Below, one piece after another: positions 17,872-27,540 of a stretch of DNA of 64,000 bases (the first letter of the stretch is position 1; each line of letters opens with the position of its first letter). The position numbers and the translations under genes are program-made. The notes beneath the pieces were generated by a model. The model was given only the letters and a program-made list of their open reading frames with translations, had not been told where the DNA came from and did not search any database. This DNA is from Paraburkholderia caffeinilytica (GTDB lineage Bacteria > Pseudomonadota > Gammaproteobacteria > Burkholderiales > Burkholderiaceae), in NCBI RefSeq assembly GCF_003368325.1, contig NZ_CP031467.1, forward strand, positions 2,914,001-2,978,000, in the 5' to 3' direction.

Positions 17872-18525
17872 TTAAAACTTGAAGCGCGGCGGTTGCACGG
17901 CATTGATCAGCGGTTCGACATAGGTTTCGAACACGTCGGCAATGCGGTACTGCTTCTCGTCGATACGCGTGATGATCTGTGCCTTCATGACCGGCGCGGT
18001 GCCGACGAACGCCGCCAGACGGCCGCCGATCTTCAGGTGTTCGAGAATTTCCTGCGGCAGCACCGGCAGGCCGCCCGACACGCAGATCACGTCGTACGGC
18101 GCGGCGTTGGCCCAGCCGCGCGAGGCGTCGCCGGTGACGACTTCGGCGTTCAGCACGCCGTTGGCGATCAGGTTGTTCTTTGCCAGTTCAGCCAGTTCCG
18201 GTTCGATGTCGACCGTCAGCACGTGTTGCGCGCGATGCGCGAGCAGGGCGGCCATGTAACCCGAGCCGGCGCCGATTTCGAGCACGCTTTCGTGTTTCTT
18301 CACTGCCAGTTCCTGCAGCACGCGTGCTTCGACGCGCGGCGCCAGCATGTGCTGGCCGGCCGGCAGCGGCACTTCGAAGTCGACGAAGGCCAGATCGCGG
18401 TAGGCGGCGGGGACGAAGTTTTCACGCTTGACGATCGAGAGCAGATTCAGCACGTCCTGGTCGAGCACTTCCCAGGGGCGGATCTGCTGTTCGATCATGT
18501 TGAAACGCGCTTGCTCGATGTTCAT
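17872..18525 (-). CDS. Protein-L-isoaspartate O-methyltransferase family protein
   Basis: The 217-residue protein is an SAM-dependent methyltransferase of the PCMT family. Motif I is VLEIGAGSGYMAALLA near residue 80, followed by the acidic VLTVDIEPELA loop. Family members repair isoaspartyl residues, but this shorter Burkholderiaceae form often lacks proven repair activity, so the substrate is uncertain. I chose the ATG at 18525 (MNIEQARFNMIEQQIRPW); the longer frame upstream has low-complexity sequence. It probably forms a two-gene operon with the rhodanese gene. Confidence 0.87.
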   Translation of the reverse strand: MNIEQARFNMIEQQIRPWEVLDQDVLNLLSIVKRENFVPAAYRDLAFVDFEVPLPAGQHMLAPRVEARVLQELAVKKHESVLEIGAGSGYMAALLAHRAQHVLTVDIEPELAELAKNNLIANGVLNAEVVTGDASRGWANAAPYDVICVSGGLPVLPQEILEHLKIGGRLAAFVGTAPVMKAQIITRIDEKQYRIADVFETYVEPLINAVQPPRFKF

Positions 18526-18859
18526 GGTGGATTCGGCAGTGTGGTTTGGCGAGTTTGCGATTCTTTGCCGCTGACCGGCGGCCTCGGGGTAGGACTCCGG
18601 GCGTGGCTCCGGGGCACAAACCGGCAGTACAGCCCGGCAGTACTGCCCCGGTATGCAGGCCGCGGCGCGGTAACTGCGGGATTGTACCAAATGGCGGTGC
18701 GAATCCACGCTGCCGCGGGTACAGCGCCGCCGGGCCATACCCTGGACCGGCTCTCGCCATGCCTGCTTGACCCCGTATTAATCCCTAGCGATCCGTCCTT
18801 GCGATTCCCGCTTTCATCGCTCAAGAATGTAATCGATTACATTTTCGAGGCGAAATCAC
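18526..18859. other. Divergent intergenic region between the methyltransferase and LacI genes
   Basis: These 334 bases separate two divergent genes. They contain a direct and inverted GGCAGTAC / GTACTGCC cluster around 18611-18653, including the palindrome GGCAGTACTGCC, and at the right edge the LacI-type operator described separately. No coding sequence is supported. Confidence 0.6.
18826..18843. promoter_or_regulatory. Perfect 18-bp LacI-family operator, AATGTAATCGATTACATT
   Basis: The site is a perfect inverted repeat with a central CG, the layout of LacI/GalR-family operators. It ends 16 bases before the TTG start of the LacI-family gene, so it probably mediates autoregulation of the regulator and the downstream transporter operon. 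It stands out as an AT-rich island in GC-rich surroundings. Confidence 0.8.
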
Positions 18860-19957
18860 TTGTCCAAGTCGGTGCCCAAAGCGGTTCCTGCGGCGGCGTC
18901 GCTGTCGTCGACAGTGCGCCCGCAGCCTGAAACTCAGCCGCAGCGTCCGGCCGAGGGCCTGTCGATTGCCCAGGTGGCGGAGCAGGCGGGTGTCTCGGTG
19001 GCGACGGTGTCGCGCGTGCTGAACGGCCACGAGAACGTGCGGCCTGCCACGCGCGACAAGGTATTGGCAGCGGTCGACGCCAGCGGCTATCGCGTCAACG
19101 AACTCGCGCGCAACCTGCGGACCGCCGAAAGCCGCCTGCTGCTGACGATGGTGCCCGACGTCGGCAACCCCTTCTATGCAGAGATCGTGCGCGGCATCGA
19201 CAGCGTCGCGCGCCAGCACGGCTATTTCATGTTGCTGTGCGACACGGGCGCCGATCCGGGACGCGAGCGCAGTTACTTCGATCTGCTGCGCCGCCGCCGC
19301 GCGGACGGCGCGATCTGCCTCGATCCCGCCACCATCCAGCAGGCGCTCGGCGAGGAATCCAGCGCGTTGCCGTGGGTCGCGTGCTGCGAGTTCGACCCGG
19401 CGATGGGCGTGCCGTACGTGGGCATCGACAACTACCAGGCGGCGGGCGACGCCGTGCGGCATCTGCTCGCGCGCGGCCACCGGCGCATCGGGCTGATCAA
19501 TTCGGATGTCGACTATCTGTACGCGCGGCAGCGTCAGCAAGGCTATCTGGACGCGTTGAGCGAAGCGGGCATCACGCCGGACGAGCGTTGGCGCATGAAC
19601 CTCAACAGTCTCGACTACGAGGCGGGCGCATCGGCTGCGGCCTTGCTGATGCAGCAGCCGCATGCATCCAACGCGGCGCCGAGCGCGATCTTCGCCGTCT
19701 CCGACACGCTGGCGATCGGCGTGATCCACGGCTTGCGCAGCGTCGGCAAGCGCGTGCCGGACGATGTCGCGGTGGTCGGTTTCGACGACATTTCGCTCGC
19801 CGCGCAAGTCGATCCGCCGCTCACCACCATCGCCCAGCCGATGCGCGAGCTCGGCGAAACCGCCGCGCGCCTCCTGCTGCAACGGCTCGCGAATCCATTG
19901 GCGAACGTGCCGGGCGTGCTGTTGCCGCATCGGCTCGTGATCCGCGGGAGCGCTTAA
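18860..19957 (+). CDS. LacI-family transcriptional regulator of the sugar operon
   Basis: The 365-residue protein has an N-terminal extension of about 33 residues, then a LacI helix-turn-helix (LSIAQVAEQAGVSVATVSRVLNG) and a periplasmic-binding-like effector domain (MVPDVGNPFYAEIVRGID; VGFDDISLAAQ). The start is a TTG with GAGG about 9 bases upstream; no ATG or GTG in frame would keep the HTH. It directly precedes the ABC importer genes (3-base gap to the ATPase), an arrangement typical of a local repressor responding to the imported sugar or polyol. Confidence 0.92.
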   Translation: MSKSVPKAVPAAASLSSTVRPQPETQPQRPAEGLSIAQVAEQAGVSVATVSRVLNGHENVRPATRDKVLAAVDASGYRVNELARNLRTAESRLLLTMVPDVGNPFYAEIVRGIDSVARQHGYFMLLCDTGADPGRERSYFDLLRRRRADGAICLDPATIQQALGEESSALPWVACCEFDPAMGVPYVGIDNYQAAGDAVRHLLARGHRRIGLINSDVDYLYARQRQQGYLDALSEAGITPDERWRMNLNSLDYEAGASAAALLMQQPHASNAAPSAIFAVSDTLAIGVIHGLRSVGKRVPDDVAVVGFDDISLAAQVDPPLTTIAQPMRELGETAARLLLQRLANPLANVPGVLLPHRLVIRGSA

Positions 19958-19960
19958 GCC

Positions 19961-21448
19961 ATGAGTCTCGCCGTTCGCTTCGACGATATCCGCAAAGACT
20001 TCGGGCCGGTGCGCGTGTTGCACGGGGTGAGCTTCGATCTGGCGCCGGGGCGTATCTACGGTTTGCTCGGCGAGAACGGCGCGGGCAAATCGACGCTGAT
20101 GAAAATTCTCGCCGGCTACGAGACGGCGACCTCGGGCACCTTGCTGGTCAACGGCCACGCGCAGCAGTTCATCGGTTCGCGCGACGCGGAAGCGGCCGGC
20201 ATCGTGCTGATTCACCAGGAGTTCAATCTCGCCGAGCATCTGACGATCGCGCAGAACATGTATCTCGGTCATGAAAAGAAACGCGGCTGGTTCGTCGACG
20301 ACGCTGCAATGCGCGCCGAAGCCGCGCGCTATCTTGCGCAGGTTGGCCTCGAGAAAGCGCCGGATACGATAGTGCGCGAGTTGATCGTCGCGGAAAAGCA
20401 GATGGTGGAGATCGCCAAGGCGCTGTCGCGGCGCGCACGTTTGCTCATCATGGACGAACCGACCGCCACGCTCACGCCGTCCGAAACCGAACGGCTTTTC
20501 ACGCTGATGGCGAAGCTGAAAGCCGACGGCGTGACCATCGTCTACATCTCGCACAAACTCGATGAAGTCGAGCGCATCACCGATGAAGTGATCGTGATGC
20601 GCGACGGACGCTTTGTGGCGCGCAGCGAAACGGCGGCGCTCGCGCGGCAGCAGATGGCGAATCTGATGGTCGGGCGCGACGTGTCCGATATGTTTCCCGA
20701 CAAGGTTACGGTGCCTGCCGACGCGCGGATCGCGTTAAAGGTAGAAGGCCTCGCCGTGCCGAACTGGGTCGAGGATCTGAGCTTCGACGTGCGCGCCGGC
20801 GAAGTGCTCGGTTTCGCGGGCCTCGTCGGCGCGGGCCGCACTGAAGCATTCGAAGCGCTCATCGGCCTGCGCAAACGCACGGCGGGCCGCATCGAGATCG
20901 CCGGCCGCCGCGCCGATCTGAAGAGCCCGCGCGACGCAATGCGCCACGGTCTCACATATCTGAGCGAAGACCGCAAAGGCAAGGGCTTGCATGTGAATCT
21001 GAGCCTGCAGGACAACGTCACGCTAATGACGCTCGAACGCTACGCCCATCCGTTGCTCGACATGAAAGCGGGGCGCGCGGCGTTGACGAAAGCGGTGAGC
21101 GACTTCGGCATCCGCACCGGCGATCTGTCGAGCCGTGCGCGCATGCTGTCCGGCGGCAATCAGCAGAAGCTCGCGCTCGCCAAGTTCCTGCAGCCCGATC
21201 CGAACGTGATCGTGCTCGACGAGCCGACGCGCGGCGTCGATGTCGGCGCGAAACGCGACATCTATTTCCTGATTCATCGTCTTGCCGCGCAGGGCCGCGC
21301 GGTGATCGTCATTTCATCCGAACTGATCGAGCTGATCGGCTTGTGCCATCGTGTCGCCGTGATGCGTGCGGGACGCCTGCAAACCACGCTCACGCTCGAA
21401 CACCTGACCGAAGAGGAGTTGATCGCCCATGCGACCGGCACCCACTGA
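19961..21448 (+). CDS. Sugar ABC transporter ATP-binding protein (RbsA/MglA type)
   Basis: The 495-residue protein carries two fused ABC domains. The first has Walker [13 protein letters not shown] and Walker [13 protein letters not shown]; the second has a degenerate Walker [11 protein letters not shown], an intact signature [15 protein letters not shown] and Walker [17 protein letters not shown]. This asymmetry is normal for the carbohydrate CUT2 family. It energises uptake of the same substrate as the permease and binding protein that follow. Confidence 0.95.
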   Translation: MSLAVRFDDIRKDFGPVRVLHGVSFDLAPGRIYGLLGENGAGKSTLMKILAGYETATSGTLLVNGHAQQFIGSRDAEAAGIVLIHQEFNLAEHLTIAQNMYLGHEKKRGWFVDDAAMRAEAARYLAQVGLEKAPDTIVRELIVAEKQMVEIAKALSRRARLLIMDEPTATLTPSETERLFTLMAKLKADGVTIVYISHKLDEVERITDEVIVMRDGRFVARSETAALARQQMANLMVGRDVSDMFPDKVTVPADARIALKVEGLAVPNWVEDLSFDVRAGEVLGFAGLVGAGRTEAFEALIGLRKRTAGRIEIAGRRADLKSPRDAMRHGLTYLSEDRKGKGLHVNLSLQDNVTLMTLERYAHPLLDMKAGRAALTKAVSDFGIRTGDLSSRARMLSGGNQQKLALAKFLQPDPNVIVLDEPTRGVDVGAKRDIYFLIHRLAAQGRAVIVISSELIELIGLCHRVAVMRAGRLQTTLTLEHLTEEELIAHATGTH

Positions 21449-22442
21449 AGCCGTCCAATCCGGCCGTGCGTTGCGCTTTGCGCATCGCCTGTATGCGCTC
21501 GGGCCGCTCGTCGGGCTGATCCTGCTGTGCATCGTCGGCACGCTGCTCAACCGCGATTTCGCGACGCTCGACAACCTGATGAACGTGCTCACGCGCACGT
21601 CGTTCATCGGCATCATCGCGGTCGGCATGACCTTCGTGATCATTTCGGGCGGCATCGATCTGTCGGTCGGGTCGATGGCGGCGCTGATCGCGGGCAGCAT
21701 GATCTGGCTGATGAACGGACTCGCCGCAGGCGTCGGCGGCCATACGTTCGCGCCTTTGCTGATCGTGACGCTCGGCATGGTGTTCGCGCTCGTGCTCGGC
21801 GGTTTGTTCGGCTGCGCGCACGGCCTGCTGATTACCAAAGGGCGCATTGAACCGTTCATCGTCACGCTGGGCACATTGGGCATTTTTCGCGCGGTGCTGA
21901 CATGGCTCGCGGACGGCGGCGCGTTGACGTTGGATAACTCCTTGTCAGACCTGTACGGGCCCGTTTACTACGCGAGCCTCTTTGGCGTGCCCGTGCCGAT
22001 CTGGGTGTTTCTGGTGGTTGCAGCGGGCGGCGCGTTGATCCTCAATCGCACCGCGTTCGGCCGCCACGTGCAGGCGATCGGCTCGAACGAACAGGTCGCG
22101 CGCTACGCGGCGATTCGCGTCGATACCGTCAAGATCGTGACGTACGTTCTGCTCGGCATTTGCGTCGGCGTGGCGACGGTGCTGTATGTGCCGCGGCTAG
22201 GCTCGGCCACGCCAACCACCGGCCTGCTCTGGGAGCTCGAGGCGATTGCATCGGTGGTGGTGGGCGGCACCGCGCTGAAGGGCGGCGAAGGGCGCGTGGT
22301 CGGCACGGTGATCGGCGCGATCCTGCTTTCGGTGATCGCCAATATTCTGAATCTGACCAGCATCATCAGCGTGTATCTGAACGCGGCGGTGCAGGGCGTC
22401 GTGATTATCTTCGTCGCGTTCGTGCAGCGTGGACGGCGGTAG
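21429..22442 (+). CDS. Sugar ABC transporter permease (RbsC type)
   Basis: The 337-residue membrane protein has about nine to ten hydrophobic segments and the CUT2 permease marks [15 protein letters not shown] and the cytoplasmic EAA-like [20 protein letters not shown]. The end [19 protein letters not shown] is also family-typical. It overlaps the ATPase gene by 20 bases. It forms the transmembrane channel of the importer. Confidence 0.94.
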   Translation: MRPAPTEAVQSGRALRFAHRLYALGPLVGLILLCIVGTLLNRDFATLDNLMNVLTRTSFIGIIAVGMTFVIISGGIDLSVGSMAALIAGSMIWLMNGLAAGVGGHTFAPLLIVTLGMVFALVLGGLFGCAHGLLITKGRIEPFIVTLGTLGIFRAVLTWLADGGALTLDNSLSDLYGPVYYASLFGVPVPIWVFLVVAAGGALILNRTAFGRHVQAIGSNEQVARYAAIRVDTVKIVTYVLLGICVGVATVLYVPRLGSATPTTGLLWELEAIASVVVGGTALKGGEGRVVGTVIGAILLSVIANILNLTSIISVYLNAAVQGVVIIFVAFVQRGRR

Positions 22443-22525
22443 GTAGTGCGCGTTGGGCTTCAAGGAATACAAGGGCAAGTTCCAGAATCGGGGCGCATGA
22501 ACGCCTCACAATTGGAGACACAACC

Positions 22526-23488
22526 ATGAAGCAGGTCATTCGAGCGGTCGGCGCCGGCATGCTGGCGTTGGGAATATTGGGCACGGCAGGTGTCGCGCGT
22601 GCCGATGATAAGGTCACGCTGGGCGTCGCGATTCCGACAGCGGACCACGGCTTTACGGGCGGCATTGTCTGGTGGGCGAACAAGGCGAAAGCCGATCTGG
22701 AGAAAGCGCATCCCGATCTCAAGGTGATCGTGAAGACCGCGGCCGGTGCGCCCGAACAGGCGAACCAGTTGCAGGATCTGGTGACGGTGAACAAGATCAA
22801 CGCGCTGGTGATTTTCCCGTTCGAATCGGCCTCGCTCACGCAGCCGGTTGCCCAGGTGAAGAAGAAGGGCGTGTACGTGACGGTGGTCGATCGCGGCCTG
22901 ACCGACACCAGCGCTCAGGATGCCTATGTAGCGGGCGACAACACCGCGTTCGGCAAGATTCCCGCCGAGTATCTGGCGAAAGCGCTCGACGGCAAGGGCG
23001 ACATCGTCGCGCTGCGAGGCATTCCGACAACGCTCGACAACGAACGCTGGACCGCGTTTACGGGCGTGCTGAAGGCGTATCCGAACATCAAGATTCTCGA
23101 TGCGAAGTACGCGAACTGGAATCGCGACGATGCTTTCAAGGTGATGCAGGACTATCTCACGCGCTTCAAGCACATCGACGCGGTCTGGGCGGCGGACGAC
23201 GACATGGCCGTGGGTGTCCTCAAGGCGATCGAGCAGGCCAGGCGCAGCGACATCAAGATCGTGTTCGGCGGCGCGGGTTCGAAGGGCATGGTGAAGAACG
23301 TGATGGACAGCGCACCGATGATCAAGGCGGACGTCTCGTACTCGCCGAAATTCATCTACGACGCGATCAAACTCACCGCCGAAGCGCGTCTGAAGGGCGA
23401 CAAACTGCCGCCGACCACGATCATTCCCTCGGTGCTGATCACGAAGGAAAACGCGCAGCAGTTCTATTTTCCTGACTCGCCGTTCTGA
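22526..23488 (+). CDS. Sugar ABC transporter substrate-binding protein
   Basis: The 320-residue secreted protein has a signal peptide (to about residue 26, ARA) and a type-I periplasmic binding fold: [26 protein letters not shown] at the N-lobe, [11 protein letters not shown] and [19 protein letters not shown] later. It belongs to the pentose/hexose/polyol CUT2 group; the exact ligand cannot be read. The start at 22526 has GGAG 10-13 bases upstream and gives a clean signal peptide. It follows the permease after 83 bases. Confidence 0.93.
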   Translation: MKQVIRAVGAGMLALGILGTAGVARADDKVTLGVAIPTADHGFTGGIVWWANKAKADLEKAHPDLKVIVKTAAGAPEQANQLQDLVTVNKINALVIFPFESASLTQPVAQVKKKGVYVTVVDRGLTDTSAQDAYVAGDNTAFGKIPAEYLAKALDGKGDIVALRGIPTTLDNERWTAFTGVLKAYPNIKILDAKYANWNRDDAFKVMQDYLTRFKHIDAVWAADDDMAVGVLKAIEQARRSDIKIVFGGAGSKGMVKNVMDSAPMIKADVSYSPKFIYDAIKLTAEARLKGDKLPPTTIIPSVLITKENAQQFYFPDSPF

Positions 23489-23567
23489 TCCTGGGCACGC
23501 GGCGCGCGCTTGCCATGTTTGTGGCGAAGAGGCGTGACAGGCGCGCCATAGTTCGAGGAACCGTACG

Positions 23568-24617
23568 ATGAAAACCATCAAAGGGCCGGCGATCTTTCTC
23601 GCTCAATTCATGGGCGACGACGTGCCGTTCGACAACTTCGCGCATCTGGCCGGCTGGGCCGCGGGTCTCGGCTTCAAGGGAATCCAGGTGCCGTGCGATA
23701 CGCGCCTGATCGATCTTGAGCAGGCGGCCGCGAGCCAGGCGTATTGCGACGAGTTGCGCGAGATCGCGGAAGACGCGGGCGTGACGATCACCGAACTGTC
23801 CACGCATCTGCAAGGGCAACTGGTGGCCGTGCATCCCGCCTATGATCTGTTGTTCGACGGCTTTGCCGCGCAGCATGTGCGCGGCAATCCTGCCGCGCGC
23901 ACGCAGTGGGCAGTCGAGCAGATGAAGCTCGCGGCGAAGGCCTCACAGCGTTTGGGCCTCGATACGCACGTGTCGTTTTCCGGCGCGTTGGCGTGGCCGT
24001 ATCTGTACCCATGGCCACAGCGCCCGGCAGGTCTGATAGAAGCCGCCTTCGATGAACTCGCGCGCCGCTGGACGCCGATTCTCGATGCGTTCGACGAGGC
24101 CGGTGTCGACGTCTGCTACGAACTGCATCCGGGCGAGGACCTGCACGACGGTGTGACCTTCGAGCGCTTTCTCGGCGCGGTGAAGCACCATTCTCGCGCG
24201 AACATCCTCTACGACCCGAGCCATTTCGTCCTGCAGCAACTCGACTACCTCGCGTTCATCGACATCTATCACGAGCGCATCAAGGCGTTCCATGTGAAGG
24301 ACGCGGAATTTCGGCCGAACGGCAAGCAAGGCGTGTATGGCGGCTATAGCGGCTGGGTTGAACGCGCGGGGCGCTTCCGCTCGCTCGGCGACGGGCAAAT
24401 CGATTTCGGCGCGATCTTCTCGAAGATGGCGCAATACGATTTTCCTGGCTGGGCGGTGCTGGAATGGGAATGCGCGCTGAAGCATCCACAGGACGGCGCG
24501 CGTGAAGGCGCTGAGTTCATTCGGCGTCACATCATTCGCGTGGCCGATCATGCGTTCGACGATTTCGCGGGCAGTGGCGTGGATGCGGCGCAGCTAAAAC
24601 GCGTGCTGGGTATTTGA
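23568..24617 (+). CDS. Sugar phosphate isomerase/epimerase-like TIM-barrel protein
   Basis: The 349-residue protein belongs to the xylose isomerase-like / AP endonuclease 2 superfamily. Metal-ligand motifs of the fold are visible: CYELHPGED, NILYDPSHFVLQ, KAFHVKDAEF and AVLEWECAL. Such proteins isomerise or epimerise keto-sugars or inosose-type polyols. Its stop overlaps the frame upstream of the dehydrogenase gene. The pairing with a Gfo/Idh/MocA dehydrogenase suggests an oxidation-isomerisation route for a sugar or polyol brought in by the adjacent importer. Confidence 0.87.
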   Translation: MKTIKGPAIFLAQFMGDDVPFDNFAHLAGWAAGLGFKGIQVPCDTRLIDLEQAAASQAYCDELREIAEDAGVTITELSTHLQGQLVAVHPAYDLLFDGFAAQHVRGNPAARTQWAVEQMKLAAKASQRLGLDTHVSFSGALAWPYLYPWPQRPAGLIEAAFDELARRWTPILDAFDEAGVDVCYELHPGEDLHDGVTFERFLGAVKHHSRANILYDPSHFVLQQLDYLAFIDIYHERIKAFHVKDAEFRPNGKQGVYGGYSGWVERAGRFRSLGDGQIDFGAIFSKMAQYDFPGWAVLEWECALKHPQDGAREGAEFIRRHIIRVADHAFDDFAGSGVDAAQLKRVLGI

Positions 24618-24712
24618 CGGCGACCAGCGGGCGATCCTCAGGCGAGCTGACAGCGAGTTGGCTGCGAGCTAACTGCGAAGCGGCCGAAGCCGCTCGCAAA
24701 GGAGTGAGTGCA

Positions 24713-25864
24713 ATGGCACCGAGAATACTCAGCCTCGGCATGGTCGGCGGCGGGCAGGGCGCATTTATCGGTGCGGTGCATCGAATCGCGGCGCGGCTCG
24801 ACGACCGGTTCGAACTGGTGGCGGGCGCGTTGTCGTCCGATCCGCAGCGCGCGCAGGCGAGCGCCGCCGAAGCAGGCATCGCGCGCAGCTATGCGGACTG
24901 GCGCGAGATGGCGCGCGCCGAAGCTGCGCGCGGCGACGGGATCGACGCAGTCGCGATCGTCACGCCGAATCATCTGCATGCGCCGGTGGCGACGGCTTTT
25001 CTCGAAGCGGGCATCCATGTGGTGTGTGACAAGCCGTTGGCGATTTCGCTGGTCGAAGGCGAGGCGCTCGCGAAGCTCGCTCGCGAGAAGAACAAGCTGT
25101 TTGCGCTGACGCATGCGTATTCCGGCTATCCGCTGGTGCGCCATGCTCGCGAACTCGTCGAACAAGGTGCGCTGGGCGAAATACGCGTGGTGCAGGTCGA
25201 ATACGCGCAGGACTGGCTGGCTGAACCGATAGAAACGGGCGGCGCGAACAAGCAGGCGGGCTGGCGCACGGACCCGTCGTTGGCGGGCCCTGCCGGCTGT
25301 CTCGGCGATATCGGCACACATGCGTATCACCTGGCCGCGTTCGTTACACGAATGTTGCCTTTGGCGCTATCGGCCGAGTTGCACACCTTCGTACCCGGTC
25401 GCCGTATCGACGACCACGTGCAGGCCATGCTGCGTTATCCGAACGGCGCGCGCGGCATGCTATGGGCGAGCCAGGTGGCGAGCGGCGCGGAGAACGCGCT
25501 GCGTCTGCGGGTGTATGGAACGAAGGCCAGTTTGAGTTTCGACCAGGAGAATCCGAACGAATTGTGGTTCACGCCACTGGGTGGTTCGGCTGAGCGTCTG
25601 ACGCGCGGACGGGTGAAAAGTGCGATTGCCGCGCACGCGACGCGTGTGCCGCAGGGGCATCCGGAGGGCTATCTGGAAGCGTTCGCCCAGTTGTACAAGG
25701 ACGCGGCGTTACAGATCGAAGCGTTGAATGCGGGGCGGCCGTTGCCCGCCGAAAGCCTGCTGCTCACCACAGTGGACGACGGTGTGGCGGGCCTGCGCTT
25801 CATCGATGCGGTGCTGGCAAGCAGCGCGGCGGACGGTCAGTGGCGCGAGATCGCGAATGTCTGA
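24713..25864 (+). CDS. Gfo/Idh/MocA-family oxidoreductase
   Basis: The 383-residue NAD(P)-dependent dehydrogenase has an N-terminal Rossmann fold ([16 protein letters not shown]), the CDKPLA motif in place of EKP, and the catalytic-domain motif [12 protein letters not shown] with the conserved Asp and His. Relatives oxidise inositols, glucosides or sugar acids. I chose the ATG at 24713 because GGAGTGAG lies 6-12 bases upstream and the Rossmann glycines follow at once; a longer frame from 24614 has a low-complexity start. It is the last gene of the operon. Confidence 0.88.
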   Translation: MAPRILSLGMVGGGQGAFIGAVHRIAARLDDRFELVAGALSSDPQRAQASAAEAGIARSYADWREMARAEAARGDGIDAVAIVTPNHLHAPVATAFLEAGIHVVCDKPLAISLVEGEALAKLAREKNKLFALTHAYSGYPLVRHARELVEQGALGEIRVVQVEYAQDWLAEPIETGGANKQAGWRTDPSLAGPAGCLGDIGTHAYHLAAFVTRMLPLALSAELHTFVPGRRIDDHVQAMLRYPNGARGMLWASQVASGAENALRLRVYGTKASLSFDQENPNELWFTPLGGSAERLTRGRVKSAIAAHATRVPQGHPEGYLEAFAQLYKDAALQIEALNAGRPLPAESLLLTTVDDGVAGLRFIDAVLASSAADGQWREIANV

Positions 25865-25965
25865 GCATGGTGGTCGAACCGTCGGCCTTGGGTTCAGTGC
25901 GGCTCACTCCGGCCTGCTGACGCCAAGAGCCCTGCCTCGCCGCCACACCTCCTCCAGCGATCCTC

Positions 25966-26226
25966 TTAACCGCCCTTGCTTTTTCTGATCTGCTCTTCAA
26001 AAGCCATATCGAGCTTGCTTGCCTTACGTGGTTTCGGCGGCCCGAAACCGTCGACGAACTTGACGAAGTCGTCGAGCGTCAGCGGATCGGAGACTTTCTT
26101 GTCCGTGCCGCTCGATTTGTCGACCAGATAAAACAGGCCGCCGGACAGGCTGATCGCGGCGAACTGCGGGTTGCCGCTGCGGGTTTTCAGCCGCTCGACG
26201 GCGTGGATGGCTCGGGTGGTGCGCAT
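25966..26226 (-). CDS. Small conserved hypothetical protein
   Basis: The 86-residue protein is basic at its C-terminus (EEQIRKSKGG) and contains FAAISLSGGLFYLVDKSSGTDKKVSDPLTLDDFVKFVDGFG. I do not recognise a named family. Composition and codon usage look genuine for the genome, and no signal peptide or membrane segment is visible. It lies alone on the minus strand between the sugar operon and an orphan binding-protein gene. Function unknown. Confidence 0.65.
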   Translation of the reverse strand: MRTTRAIHAVERLKTRSGNPQFAAISLSGGLFYLVDKSSGTDKKVSDPLTLDDFVKFVDGFGPPKPRKASKLDMAFEEQIRKSKGG

Positions 26227-26345
26227 GGTGTGGGACTGCTGGTCGGGAAAAGACTTCTACTGTAGCAACTTCGCGCGCAAGCCTGGTACACGCGGCTTGC
26301 GCGCGGCTGAACCGGAACGGAACGCGCCGCGCGCACTTGCCATGT

Positions 26346-27509
26346 TCACTGACTCAAATAAACGAACTTCCCGTTCCTGATGATGCCCATCACGCTCGCG
26401 CGCTGATCCAGCCCAACGTGGTCCTTCGCGCTGGTATTGACCACGCCGTTCGGCACGACCAGTTCATGCGCGTGCTCCAGTTCATCGCGCAATGCGGTGC
26501 GGAAAGCCGGCGTGCCTGGCTGCGCTGTCTTCAACGCACGCGCGACGGCATCCTGCAAACGCGGGTACACGCCTGCCGCATCGCCCGCGAATTGGGTCAC
26601 GCTGCCTGGGCCGTACTTCGCTTCGTATTCGTTGGTGAACGCGAGCGCCGCCTTCTTCGCCGGATGATCCGCCGGCAGCGTGCGCGCCACCACGACCGGC
26701 TGGGTCGGGAACAGCGTGCCTTCCACGTCCTTGCCGCCCAGCTTGATGAACTCGGGTGTGGCGATGCCGTGCGTCTGATAGATCGGGCCTTTGAAGCCGC
26801 GCTCGATCAGCGTGCGCTGCGGCAGCACGGTCGGCGTGCCGGCGCCGGCGATCAGGATCGCGTCCGGTTTGGCGGCCATCAGCTTGAGGATCTGGCCGGT
26901 GACGCTGGCGTCGGTGCGGTTGTAGCGCTCGGTGGCCACCAGTTGAATATGGCGCAAGGCCGCGAACTTGCTGAACTCGTTGAGCCAGCTTTCGCCGTAA
27001 CCGTCCGCGAAACCGATGAAGCCCACCGTCTTCACGTTGTGGTTCGACATGTAGCGCGTCATCACGTCGGCCATCGCGCTGTCGGTCTGCGCCATCTTGT
27101 AGGCCCACACCTTCTTGCCTTCCTGCGGCTCGACCACGCTCGCCGAGCCGATCAGCGTGATCATCGGCGTCTGGCTTTCGGCGACCGGATCGAGCGCGGC
27201 CATCGCCGCCGGCGTGATGTTCGGGCCGACGATCACGTCGACGTGATCCTCGTTGATCAGCTTGCGGATGTTGCGCACCGCATTGCCCGGGTCGGAGCCG
27301 TCGTCGAGGAAGATGTAGTCGGCTTTCTGGCCGGCGATCGTGGCCGGCCACATCAGCATCGCGTTCTTGCTCGTGATGCCGATCACGGCCGCGGGGCCGG
27401 TACTCGACAGGTCGACGCCGACCTTGATGTCGGCCTGTGCCGCGGTGGCGAGCAAGAGCGCGCCGAGAGCGGCGAGGCCGCGAAGTTTGTTGTTATGCGA
27501 CATCATCAA
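26346..27509 (-). CDS. Orphan branched-chain amino acid-type ABC substrate-binding protein
   Basis: The 387-residue secreted protein has a signal peptide (to about residue 26, AQA) and a type-I binding fold of the Leu/Ile/Val-binding group (IKVGVDLSSTGPAAVIGI, DVIVGPNITPAAMAALDPVAE, VGFIGFADGYGESWLNEF). No permease or ATPase gene is adjacent, so it must share a transporter encoded elsewhere, or act alone. It follows cysB on the same strand with a 31-base gap. A link to sulfur metabolism is possible but unproven. Confidence 0.88.
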   Translation of the reverse strand: MMMSHNNKLRGLAALGALLLATAAQADIKVGVDLSSTGPAAVIGITSKNAMLMWPATIAGQKADYIFLDDGSDPGNAVRNIRKLINEDHVDVIVGPNITPAAMAALDPVAESQTPMITLIGSASVVEPQEGKKVWAYKMAQTDSAMADVMTRYMSNHNVKTVGFIGFADGYGESWLNEFSKFAALRHIQLVATERYNRTDASVTGQILKLMAAKPDAILIAGAGTPTVLPQRTLIERGFKGPIYQTHGIATPEFIKLGGKDVEGTLFPTQPVVVARTLPADHPAKKAALAFTNEYEAKYGPGSVTQFAGDAAGVYPRLQDAVARALKTAQPGTPAFRTALRDELEHAHELVVPNGVVNTSAKDHVGLDQRASVMGIIRNGKFVYLSQ

Positions 27510-27540
27510 GGGTCTCTCCGTAGCGGGAAGCGTGGTCAGT

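Noticed and set aside
18821..20554. Minus-strand open frame opposite the LacI and ATPase genes
   Set aside because: Antisense shadow; no recognisable protein family, and both plus-strand genes have clear motifs.
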